From JAFGCR01 sp964538225 (GTDB lineage: Bacteria; Patescibacteriota; Gracilibacteria; UM-FILTER-43-11): DNA of 29,092 bases. Position 1 is the first letter of the stretch; every line of letters starts with the position of its first letter. The DNA is taken from assembly GCA_964538225.1 (NCBI GenBank), contig CAZIDW010000011.1:1-29092 (forward strand). Direction: 5' to 3'. The notes under the pieces were generated by a model. That model was given only the letters and a program-made list of their open reading frames with translations, was not told where the DNA came from and did not search any database. The position numbers were made by a program, and so were the translations under genes. This document shows positions 20,296 through 26,435 of the stretch, in pieces.

Positions 20296-21144
20296 TCATT
20301 TCTTCGCCTTTTTCAAAAACCGCTTCCTGGGATTTCCTTTAAACAGGTGCGACCAGCGGTATTTGATGGCGTCTTTCAGATGCTGGCGAAGAATCCATTT
20401 TTTAAAGAATTCCTTTAACCCTCCGGCGGAGGCGCGGAGACCGTCGGCATGGACGGTGATCTCGGGGTGGTAGATGACTTGGTAGCCGGCCTGCCAGCTT
20501 TTAAAGCAGAAGTCCGGATCGGACATAAAGATGAGGTAATCCTGGTTGAGGCCGCTGAGTTTGTTCCAAAGGGAACGGCGGGTGATCCAGAAGGAGGACT
20601 GGAGCCAGTCCACGGGCTGGGTCTTTTTGTAGTTGAGATCGCGGCATTCATCTTTAGCCACGAGTGAACGGATGAGGGGCAGGCGGCGGAGGGACGTTCG
20701 GCGGGCGACCTGCAGGGTGAGTCTGGGAAAGCGCCGGACGGTCATGGCGATACGGCCGTCGCCGTCGTTGACCTGCCGGGGCCCGAGTACGCCGATTTCC
20801 GGATGCTTATCCATATAGGCGACCAGTTTTTGCAGGGTCTTTTTGTCTTTCCAGACGATATCGGGGTTCACGATAAGAATGTACTCGCCTTTGGATTTTT
20901 TAACGCCGCGGTTGTTTCCTTTGGGGTAGCCGAGGTTTTTGTCGTTGATGATGATCCTGACGTTCGGGTGTTTGCGGAGGGTTTTGAGCTTTTTGGCGTT
21001 TAGGGGGTTGGCGGAATTATCCACCACAATGATTTCATAGGTAAAATCCGTTTCCTGCTCTAAGACGCTCTCCACGTTTTCACAGACGCGCCGGGATTTG
21101 AGGTAATCTAATATTATTATTGATGCTTTGGGTCTTTCTTTCAT
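20296..21144 (-). CDS. GT2 family glycosyltransferase (rhamnosyltransferase-like)
   Basis: A 282-residue GT-A enzyme of family GT2. The nucleotide-binding start is KASIIILDYLKSRRV, followed by YEIIVVDNSANP, NKNLGYPKGNNRGV, the metal/sugar-binding IVNPDIVW (the NPD replaces a DxD), and FMSDPDFCFKSWQAGYQVIYHPEITVHADG, which is the WbbL/rhamnosyltransferase-type C-terminal block. It probably adds a sugar to a surface polysaccharide at the cytosolic face of the membrane; donor and acceptor unknown. I chose the ATG at 21144, because the 18 extra residues from 21198 are encoded by the repeat-rich spacer. The next gene upstream is another GT2 on the same strand. Confidence 0.88.
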   Translation of the reverse strand: MKERPKASIIILDYLKSRRVCENVESVLEQETDFTYEIIVVDNSANPLNAKKLKTLRKHPNVRIIINDKNLGYPKGNNRGVKKSKGEYILIVNPDIVWKDKKTLQKLVAYMDKHPEIGVLGPRQVNDGDGRIAMTVRRFPRLTLQVARRTSLRRLPLIRSLVAKDECRDLNYKKTQPVDWLQSSFWITRRSLWNKLSGLNQDYLIFMSDPDFCFKSWQAGYQVIYHPEITVHADGLRASAGGLKEFFKKWILRQHLKDAIKYRWSHLFKGNPRKRFLKKAKK

Positions 21145-21147
21145 ACA

Positions 21148-21217
21148 ATTTAGTGACCAGAGATCAGCGACCAGATACCAGTACTGATCACGCGTCACTG
21201 GTTGCTGGTCTCTGTAA
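21148..21217. repeat. intergenic word-repeat fold-back (ACCAG/CTGGT family)
   Basis: GACCAGAGATCAGCGACCAG words on the left and complementary CACTGGTTGCTGGTCTCTG on the right form an imperfect hairpin filling the whole spacer between the two glycosyltransferase genes. Confidence 0.6.
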
Positions 21218-22249
21218 TTATTTCATCAGTTTTTCAATTTTACTCGGCGCGATACGGAATTTGATGGCCCGGCGTTTGGCGTCCAGTTCGCCCCGTATAT
21301 CTTTAATCAGTTCGAGCTGTTTTAAGAGTTCCGGCTCTTTAAAGCGGCAGTACCATTTGGTCAGATTATTGGCGAGGCCGGTCTTAAAGCGTACGCCGGC
21401 GGAGAATTCGGGCAGGTAATTTTTGTAGAGGACCACCTGCTGGCCGAAAAACGAGTTTTCACGCACAAAATCGGATTTATCTTTCCGGCCTTTCAGCAGC
21501 TTCAGCAGGCGGAAGGAAGACTGCTCATAATTGCCGGCCTGCCTGTCGTGGTGGACTTTGGTGTGGGGGATAAAAAGGGAGCGGTGGCCGGCCCACTGCA
21601 GACGGTAGGCCAGGTCGATATCGTTTTTGTAGTGGATCAGGGAATCGTAGTATTCCGGCAGCCCGGCATTGTTTATAAAGGCGATGTCCTCGAGGGCGTT
21701 CCGGCGGAAGATACTGAGAGCGCCGGAGGGGCCGAAGATGTCGCGCTGTTTGTCGTACTGACCTTTGTCTTCCTCCCCCTGCCCGATGTCGTAAAAATGG
21801 TGAGAGCGGGTGATCCCGAGGCCGCAGCTGTCAAGAATGCTGGTCTCAGCCTGATTGATAAAATCCCACCGCATCAGTTTCACAGTGGCCGAGCCGTAAT
21901 GGCGGTTTTCGGGTTCTTCCAGCGTGCTAATGGCTTGTGTGATGAAATCGGACGGGTAGCTCATGTCCACGCTGGCAGTGATGTAATACTGGCCGTTCAT
22001 CCGGCGGATGAGGCGGTTGTGCCCCCCGCTATGCCATAGGTTAGGGCCGCGTTCGATCTTGATGGCCCGGAACAGGTCCGACAGGTTGTGCCGGATGTAT
22101 TCAAGGGCTTCGCCCTGCGGGCTCTGGTCGCGCACCAGGAGTTCGAGGTTGGGGTAGTCCTGGCTCAGCAGACCTTCCAGACAAGGCTTTAAATATTTTT
22201 CATTCTTATGGAGGACGAGACCGATGGTGACAAGGGGCTTATAATCCAT
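21218..22249 (-). CDS. GT2 family glycosyltransferase
   Basis: A 343-residue GT-A glycosyltransferase. The N-terminal VTIGLVLHKNEKYLKPCLEGLLSQDYPNLELLVRDQS block is standard GT2, SVDMSYPSDF holds the likely metal-binding acidic residue, and a later FGPSGALSIFRRNALEDI and NDIDLAYRLQWAGHRSLFIPHTKVHHDRQ block completes the active site. The C-terminal 80 residues are helical and basic, probably membrane-associated. It most likely acts with the downstream GT2 in building one glycan; specificity unknown. The upstream spacer 22250-22398 contains GATTCAATGG and GAATCCAC palindromic words. Confidence 0.88.
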   Translation of the reverse strand: MDYKPLVTIGLVLHKNEKYLKPCLEGLLSQDYPNLELLVRDQSPQGEALEYIRHNLSDLFRAIKIERGPNLWHSGGHNRLIRRMNGQYYITASVDMSYPSDFITQAISTLEEPENRHYGSATVKLMRWDFINQAETSILDSCGLGITRSHHFYDIGQGEEDKGQYDKQRDIFGPSGALSIFRRNALEDIAFINNAGLPEYYDSLIHYKNDIDLAYRLQWAGHRSLFIPHTKVHHDRQAGNYEQSSFRLLKLLKGRKDKSDFVRENSFFGQQVVLYKNYLPEFSAGVRFKTGLANNLTKWYCRFKEPELLKQLELIKDIRGELDAKRRAIKFRIAPSKIEKLMK

Positions 22250-22254
22250 TATTT

Positions 22255-22345
22255 CAGATCTCAGTTGCGGTTCGATTGTGGATTCAATGGTTGTTGCAAC
22301 GCCACAATCGAATCCACGACTGAATCCACTATTGAATTCAGAGAT
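22255..22345. repeat. intergenic word-repeat fold-back (GAATCCAC/GTGGATTC family)
   Basis: CGATTGTGGATTCAATGG on the left faces CCACAATCGAATCCACG and TGAATCCACTATTGAATTC on the right. It lies between the divergent GT2 and methyltransferase genes and will include or abut their promoters. Confidence 0.55.
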
Positions 22346-22398
22346 TTTGTTGATATTAAGTTTATCATATATTATGGCTTCATATTATACTTATTTTT

Positions 22399-23583
22399 AT
22401 GAGGGAACCCAAGTGTAAATATTTCAACCGGTGCGGAGGATGCGCGACCCAGCATCTTCCGTACGAGGTCCAGCTGGAAAACAAAAAGAAACGGCTGAGC
22501 CAGACCATCGGATCTGAGGACATCCTGGTCTTTTCGGATGAAGAGTGGGGCTACCGGAACCGTATGGACATGGCATTTGTGAAGGAGGGGATCGGGTTTC
22601 GCGAAAAAGGGAAATGGTGGTCGCTCCTCCGGGTGGATGAATGCCCCATATCCAATCACCGTTTAAACGAACTGAATCGGGAGATCTGCGCGTTTTTCGG
22701 CACGGCTATTGACGCGTTTGACGTGAAAAAGCGGACGGGGACGTTCAAGTATGCGGTCATCCGCACGCCCCAGCAGGATTCCAGCATCTCTTTTGTGCTC
22801 AATAAAGATTCCTCCCGTTTAAGCGAAGCGGTCTCTCAGGTGGAGGATTTTGCCAAAAAGACGACCGCCAACAATATTCTTATCACGTACACCGGTTCCA
22901 AAAGCAGCCAGGGTATCGGGGAGGATTATATTGTGGTGAAAGGCAGTGATATGCTGGAGGAGACGATTATGGGCAGAGCATTCCGTTACAGCGCGCAGGG
23001 ATTTTTTCAGAACAATTCCTTGATGGCGGAGAAAATGCACCGTTATGTCCGTGAAATACTCACTAAATCGGTTAACGTTTCTCGTAACTCGACGCTCGAA
23101 TCGTCTGACGGTTCTCATTGTTCGAAACCCGAGCCTCGAGATACGATAACCGATAAATGCCATTTGCTGGATCTGTACGGCGGGGTAGGGGCATTCGGGA
23201 TCATCAACGCGGATTTATTTGAGAGGGTTACGTCGGTGGAGAGTTACGCGGGGTGTACGGAGGCGGCGAAAGCCAATATGGAACTCAATGGCATTGAAAA
23301 TATGGAAGCGCTCTGCATGGATGCCAAGCGTCTGAAACAAGTGAAACTCCCTGAATCTCTGTATGTGATCACAGATCCGCCGCGCAGCGGCATGCATCCG
23401 GAAACCATCATTCAGCTCCGTAAGCTGAAACCCGAGGTGCTTATCTATATCTCCTGCAATGTGGATCAGTTGGGCAAAGACCTGCCGAAACTGAAAGGCT
23501 ATCAAATAAAATCCGCGGCGCTGTTTGACCTTTTTCCGCAGACAAACCATATGGAAAGCGTTATTGAATTAATTCTTCAATAA
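22399..23583 (+). CDS. RumA/TrmA-type RNA (uracil-5-)-methyltransferase
   Basis: A 394-residue SAM-dependent enzyme that makes 5-methyluridine in rRNA or tRNA. The iron-sulfur cysteines are C6, C12, C15 (CKYFNRCGGC) and C82 (VDECP). The SAM-binding part is DLYGGVGAFG, DPPRSGMHPE follows, and the catalytic Cys353 is in YISCNVDQL; the tail SAALFDLFPQTNHMESV is diagnostic. There is no N-terminal TRAM domain. Residues about 222-253, just before the Rossmann core, are a low-complexity serine- and arginine-rich insertion encoded by a palindromic DNA element (23064-23158) that is absent from the family pattern. Whether the target is U1939, U747 or tRNA U54 cannot be read here. Confidence 0.92.
   Translation: MREPKCKYFNRCGGCATQHLPYEVQLENKKKRLSQTIGSEDILVFSDEEWGYRNRMDMAFVKEGIGFREKGKWWSLLRVDECPISNHRLNELNREICAFFGTAIDAFDVKKRTGTFKYAVIRTPQQDSSISFVLNKDSSRLSEAVSQVEDFAKKTTANNILITYTGSKSSQGIGEDYIVVKGSDMLEETIMGRAFRYSAQGFFQNNSLMAEKMHRYVREILTKSVNVSRNSTLESSDGSHCSKPEPRDTITDKCHLLDLYGGVGAFGIINADLFERVTSVESYAGCTEAAKANMELNGIENMEALCMDAKRLKQVKLPESLYVITDPPRSGMHPETIIQLRKLKPEVLIYISCNVDQLGKDLPKLKGYQIKSAALFDLFPQTNHMESVIELILQ
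23064..23158. repeat. palindromic element inserted in frame in a coding sequence
   Basis: Left arm CTAAATCGGTTAACGTTTCT... and the reverse complement of the right arm CATTTATCGGTTATCGTATC... agree at about three quarters of positions, continuing through CTCG, CTCG and TCGAA words toward a centre near 23111. The roughly 95-bp element keeps the reading frame and encodes about 32 residues. It resembles in concept the Rickettsia palindromic elements. Confidence 0.7.
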
Positions 23584-23652
23584 CATTTGAGATTTGCGAA
23601 TTGCGAATTGAGATTTAAATTCACAAATCACAAATCAAAAATCACAAATGTT
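23582..23652. repeat. intergenic fold-back (CAAATC/GATTTG family)
   Basis: Begins AACATTTG and ends CAAATGTT, with GATTTGCGAATTG words left and CACAAATCACAAATC words right. Starts right at the stop of the methyltransferase gene. A related word set fills the spacer 25097-25158 before tsf. Confidence 0.6.
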
Positions 23653-23657
23653 TTAGC

Positions 23658-23686
23658 TTGCACTAAAACCCCCTCTCTGCTAAAAT
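23658..23686 (+). promoter_or_regulatory. sigma70 promoter of the rpsB-tsf operon
   Basis: TTGCAC (23658-23663) and TAAAAT (23681-23686) are 17 bp apart, followed by a leader of about 105 nt before the rpsB ATG. Confidence 0.75.
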
Positions 23687-23720
23687 GCCTGCGCATTTAA
23701 CTATTTAAGTCTTATTTCCG

Positions 23721-23767
23721 ATCTGCTTATCCTGACCCCGTTCAATCGGGGGGACACGAGCAGAGAT
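23721..23767 (+). promoter_or_regulatory. structured rpsB leader, candidate S2 autoregulatory site
   Basis: CTGCT pairs with AGCAG, and inside it CCCCG pairs with CGGGG around a TTCAAT loop. rpsB-tsf messages in other bacteria carry leader structures bound by S2 for feedback control; assigning that role here is inference from position. Confidence 0.4.
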
Positions 23768-23798
23768 GACGATTTAAGGCGTTAACCCCAAGGATATC

Positions 23799-24482
23799 AT
23801 GACAGATATATCGTTAAAGACGATGGCTGAGCACGCGGTGCACTTCGGCCATCCCACTCATAAATGGAACCCGAAAATGAAGCCCTACCTTTACGGTAAG
23901 CGCCACGGGATCCATATTTTTGATTTAAAAAAGACGGCCGAGGTTTTGGTGGATGCGCTGGAGTTCCTGGCGAACGCTAAACGGGCCAATAAGACCATTC
24001 TGTTTGTGGGTACCAAACAGCAGAGCCACCTGCTTTTGCAGGATCTGCATCAGGCCACCAGGATGCCCATTGTGACCGACAAATGGATTCCCGGGCTTTT
24101 AACGAATTTCAAGACGATTAAAAAGCGTATTGATTACTTTAAAGACCTGAAAGATCAGGACCGGAAAGGCGGTTTCGATAAATACACTAAAAAAGAACAG
24201 GGCAAACTCCGCAAAAAGATCCAGGACCTGTCTGCGTCCCTGTCCGGTGTGGAGAACATGGGAGACCTGCCGGATGTTTTGTTTGTGGCGGACATGGTCC
24301 GCGATAACATCGCGGTGCGCGAGGCCCGGCGCCTGAATATCCCGGTGGTGGCCATCGTAGACAGCAACGGCGACCCGGACCTGGTGGATTACCCGATTTC
24401 GGCCAACGACGACGCCATCAAGTCCCTGGAATATATCTTCAGCCTGATTAAAGAGGCGCTGACCGCCAAAAAGGAGAAGTAA
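23799..24482 (+). CDS. rpsB: 30S ribosomal protein S2
   Basis: A 227-residue S2. Family blocks are present in order: HAVHFGHPTHKWNPKMKPYLYG (residues 12-33), GIHIFDLKKT, FVGTKQQSHLLLQ, DKWIPGLLTNFKTIKKR, LPDVLFVADMVRDNIAVREARRLNIPVVAIVDSNGDPDLVDYPISANDDA and a helical tail. S2 joins late to the small subunit head/body interface and supports binding of S1-like factors. AAGGA sits 6 bp before the ATG, one of the few clear Shine-Dalgarno sites in the window. It is first in an rpsB-membrane protein-tsf operon. Confidence 0.97.
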   Translation: MTDISLKTMAEHAVHFGHPTHKWNPKMKPYLYGKRHGIHIFDLKKTAEVLVDALEFLANAKRANKTILFVGTKQQSHLLLQDLHQATRMPIVTDKWIPGLLTNFKTIKKRIDYFKDLKDQDRKGGFDKYTKKEQGKLRKKIQDLSASLSGVENMGDLPDVLFVADMVRDNIAVREARRLNIPVVAIVDSNGDPDLVDYPISANDDAIKSLEYIFSLIKEALTAKKEK

Positions 24483-24532
24483 TTTTCAATTCTCAATTTT
24501 CATTTTTCATTTAGCATTTTTTATTTTTAATT

Positions 24533-25096
24533 ATGGCTGATGAACAGGAAAAACCGCAGGGGATAGAGTCGACATCCGACGATACGGCGACGCCCGAAGG
24601 GAACGCCGTAGAGACGGTTCAAGAGCCGTCTCAGGAGGATGAACCAAAGAAGAAAGGAAACAAGGAGGGGGAACCCGAGGATAAGCCGGCTGAAGGGAAG
24701 GAGGAGACCATCGATGAGATGACTACCCTGCATGAACGGACCATCGGGGCCCTGAGTTATTTCGGGTTTCTGGCCATCGTGCCGTTTTATCTGAAGAAGG
24801 AAAGCAAGTTCTGCCGGTTCCACGGCAAACAGGGGCTCACGCTGGCGATTATCTTTTTTCTGGCTCAGTTTATCGCGGTGCTGGATCTCATCATGGACCT
24901 CATCCTCATCCTGCAGGCGGTCATCGCCCTATGGTACGGGTTCGGCGCCCTGGCCGGCAAGTGGAAGAAGGTACCCCTGATCTATAACTGGTCCTGCCAG
25001 CTGGAGGACGCCCTGAAACTGAAGACCAAAGAGGAAGAGGAGGAACAGCTGACACTGCAGCCAGGAGAGGTGAAGGAGGAGGAGGAGGAGAAATAA
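24533..25096 (+). CDS. DUF4870/Tic20-like small membrane protein
   Basis: A 187-residue protein with an acidic, disordered N-terminal 60 residues, a membrane core of three to four helices (about 73-90 IGALSYFGFLAIVPFYL, then FHGKQGLTLAIIFFLAQFIAVLDLIMDLILILQAV), and a glutamate-rich tail. The motif 'C/FHgkQGl' between helices is typical of DUF4870/Tic20-like proteins, in which the FHA/FHxxQ turn is conserved. Function unknown. Its place between rpsB and tsf is unusual, since these are normally adjacent, and suggests co-expression with translation genes. Confidence 0.65.
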   Translation: MADEQEKPQGIESTSDDTATPEGNAVETVQEPSQEDEPKKKGNKEGEPEDKPAEGKEETIDEMTTLHERTIGALSYFGFLAIVPFYLKKESKFCRFHGKQGLTLAIIFFLAQFIAVLDLIMDLILILQAVIALWYGFGALAGKWKKVPLIYNWSCQLEDALKLKTKEEEEEQLTLQPGEVKEEEEEK

Positions 25097-25158
25097 TTTA
25101 TTTGTGATTGGTGATTTTAGATTTAAATCTCTAATCACAATTCTCAAATCACAATTTT
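25097..25158. repeat. intergenic fold-back before tsf
   Basis: TTTGTGATTGGTGATTTTAGA words are followed by complementary TCTAATCACAATTCTCAAATCAC words, the same family as 23582-23652. It lies in the middle of what should be one operon. Confidence 0.55.
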
Positions 25159-25179
25159 TTAAATTTTAATTTAAAACCC

Positions 25180-25947
25180 ATGCCAATCACCGCCTCACAA
25201 GTCAACGAATTACGCCAGAAGACCGGCATCTCCATGATGCAATGCAAAAAAGCCCTTGAAGAAGCGGACGGGGACCAGGAAAAGGCCATCGCAATCCTGC
25301 GCAAAAAAGGCGCGGACAAGGCCGCAGAAAAGGCTGACCGCCAGATGAGGGAGGGGATTATCCTGACCAAAGTAGAAAAAGACAAGGCCGCAATCGTGAC
25401 CCAGTACTGCGAGACGGATTTCGTGGCCAAGAACGAGGAGTTCCGTGCGATTGCCGAAAAGGCCGCGGAGACCGCGCTGAAGGACGGCGTGGAGGCGGCC
25501 AAGAACGAGGCGGAGCCGGCGCTGAAAGAGCTTTTTACCAAACTCGGCGAGAACATGTCCATCGAAGTGGATGTGGTCGAAGGGGAAGGGCTGGGGGAGT
25601 ACGTCCACACCAATAGTAAGGTCGGCGCTGTCGTCAAGCTCAATAGATCCGATTCTGAAAAAGCGCGCGATGTGGCCATGCACATAACCGCCATGAATCC
25701 CGAGGTGGTCAGCCCTGACGACCTGCCGGATGACGTGGTCATTAAAGAACGCGAGATCTGGACCGAACAGCTGAAAGCAGAGGGCAAGCCCCCGGAGATC
25801 ATCGGCAAGATATTAGAAGGCAAGGAAAAGAAGTTCAGGGAAGAAAGCGCGCTTTTGAAACAGGCGTTCGTAAAAGACGGTGATAAGACGGTCGAGGAGT
25901 ATCTGGAGGACAATAGTGTTGAAACATTTGTGAGGAAGGCGATATAG
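25180..25947 (+). CDS. tsf: translation elongation factor EF-Ts
   Basis: A 255-residue guanine-nucleotide exchange factor for EF-Tu. The N-terminal UBA-like domain is ITASQVNELRQKTGISMMQCKKALEEADGD (residues 3-32), followed by KAIAILRKKGADKAAEKADR. The TDFVAKNEEF block (about 87-96), which contacts EF-Tu, is intact, as are HITAMNPEVVSPDDLP and the KFREESALLKQAFVKD tail. Length is shorter than the 280-residue E. coli protein but normal for CPR. It follows rpsB with one small membrane-protein gene between them. Confidence 0.97.
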   Translation: MPITASQVNELRQKTGISMMQCKKALEEADGDQEKAIAILRKKGADKAAEKADRQMREGIILTKVEKDKAAIVTQYCETDFVAKNEEFRAIAEKAAETALKDGVEAAKNEAEPALKELFTKLGENMSIEVDVVEGEGLGEYVHTNSKVGAVVKLNRSDSEKARDVAMHITAMNPEVVSPDDLPDDVVIKEREIWTEQLKAEGKPPEIIGKILEGKEKKFREESALLKQAFVKDGDKTVEEYLEDNSVETFVRKAI

Positions 25948-26152
25948 GTAAGGTTTTATTGACGGTTCCTATATATAGGTATATAGTAAGCCTCTTTTTA
26001 TGTTGCCCTTATGAAAAAAAGCCCCAATAAAACACCCTTATTCAATTCACCCCGTATGCGGATTTTAATGCTTATCGGCACTAGCGTGTGCGGTTACCCA
26101 GAAGCCGGAGTCTGTAAAAGCCAACACCTCTGTTCCCGGTTTATCTGAGCAG

Positions 26153-26326
26153 ATGGATTATGAGGCAGACGTAAAAGGGGTGTGTATCATGGTACGTGAA
26201 CTGCATGACAAATTACTTAGAACAGATCCGGATAAGCTCGATAAAATGGGAAAAGATTTTTGGAAAACCCTTACTGACTGCATCAGTTTAGATGAGGCAG
26301 AAGAGAAAATGAAGAAGGAGAGATAA
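26153..26326 (+). CDS. small helical protein, possibly the 3' part of a frameshifted lipoprotein
   Basis: The open frame from ATG 26153 gives 57 residues (MDYEADVKGVCIMVRELHDK... to EKMKKER). The same frame is open upstream to about 26072 and reads LSALACAVTQKPES, a strong lipobox. One base out of frame, ATG codons at 26011 and 26056 provide MKKSPNKTPLFNSPRMRILM, a perfect signal-peptide start. Removing one base near 26071 would join them into a roughly 105-residue lipoprotein. So this is either a real frameshift, programmed or mutational, or an assembly error. The mature part is helical and charged; family not recognised. An intrinsic terminator follows 17 bp after the stop. Confidence 0.55.
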   Translation: MDYEADVKGVCIMVRELHDKLLRTDPDKLDKMGKDFWKTLTDCISLDEAEEKMKKER

Positions 26327-26342
26327 AACTAATCGGGATTCT

Positions 26343-26414
26343 AAAAAGCTCCCCCGAGATCCTGATCCTGAATCAAGTTCAGGACGTTCAGGATGACAAT
26401 AGGGGAGCTTTTTT
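26343..26414. terminator. bidirectional terminator between the small gene and pnp
   Basis: AAAAAGCTCCCC and GGGGAGCTTTTT pair perfectly, giving A/T tracts on both sides, so it can end transcription from the tsf side and from pnp. The loop contains a second stem ATCCTGA...TCAGGAT. Confidence 0.85.
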
Positions 26415-26435
26415 GATTTATTCCTTACTCACTCT

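Noticed and set aside
25097..25158. A terminator separating tsf from the upstream genes
   Set aside because: The fold-back has AT-rich, imperfect arms without a clean stem and T-tract, so it is listed only as a word-repeat spacer.
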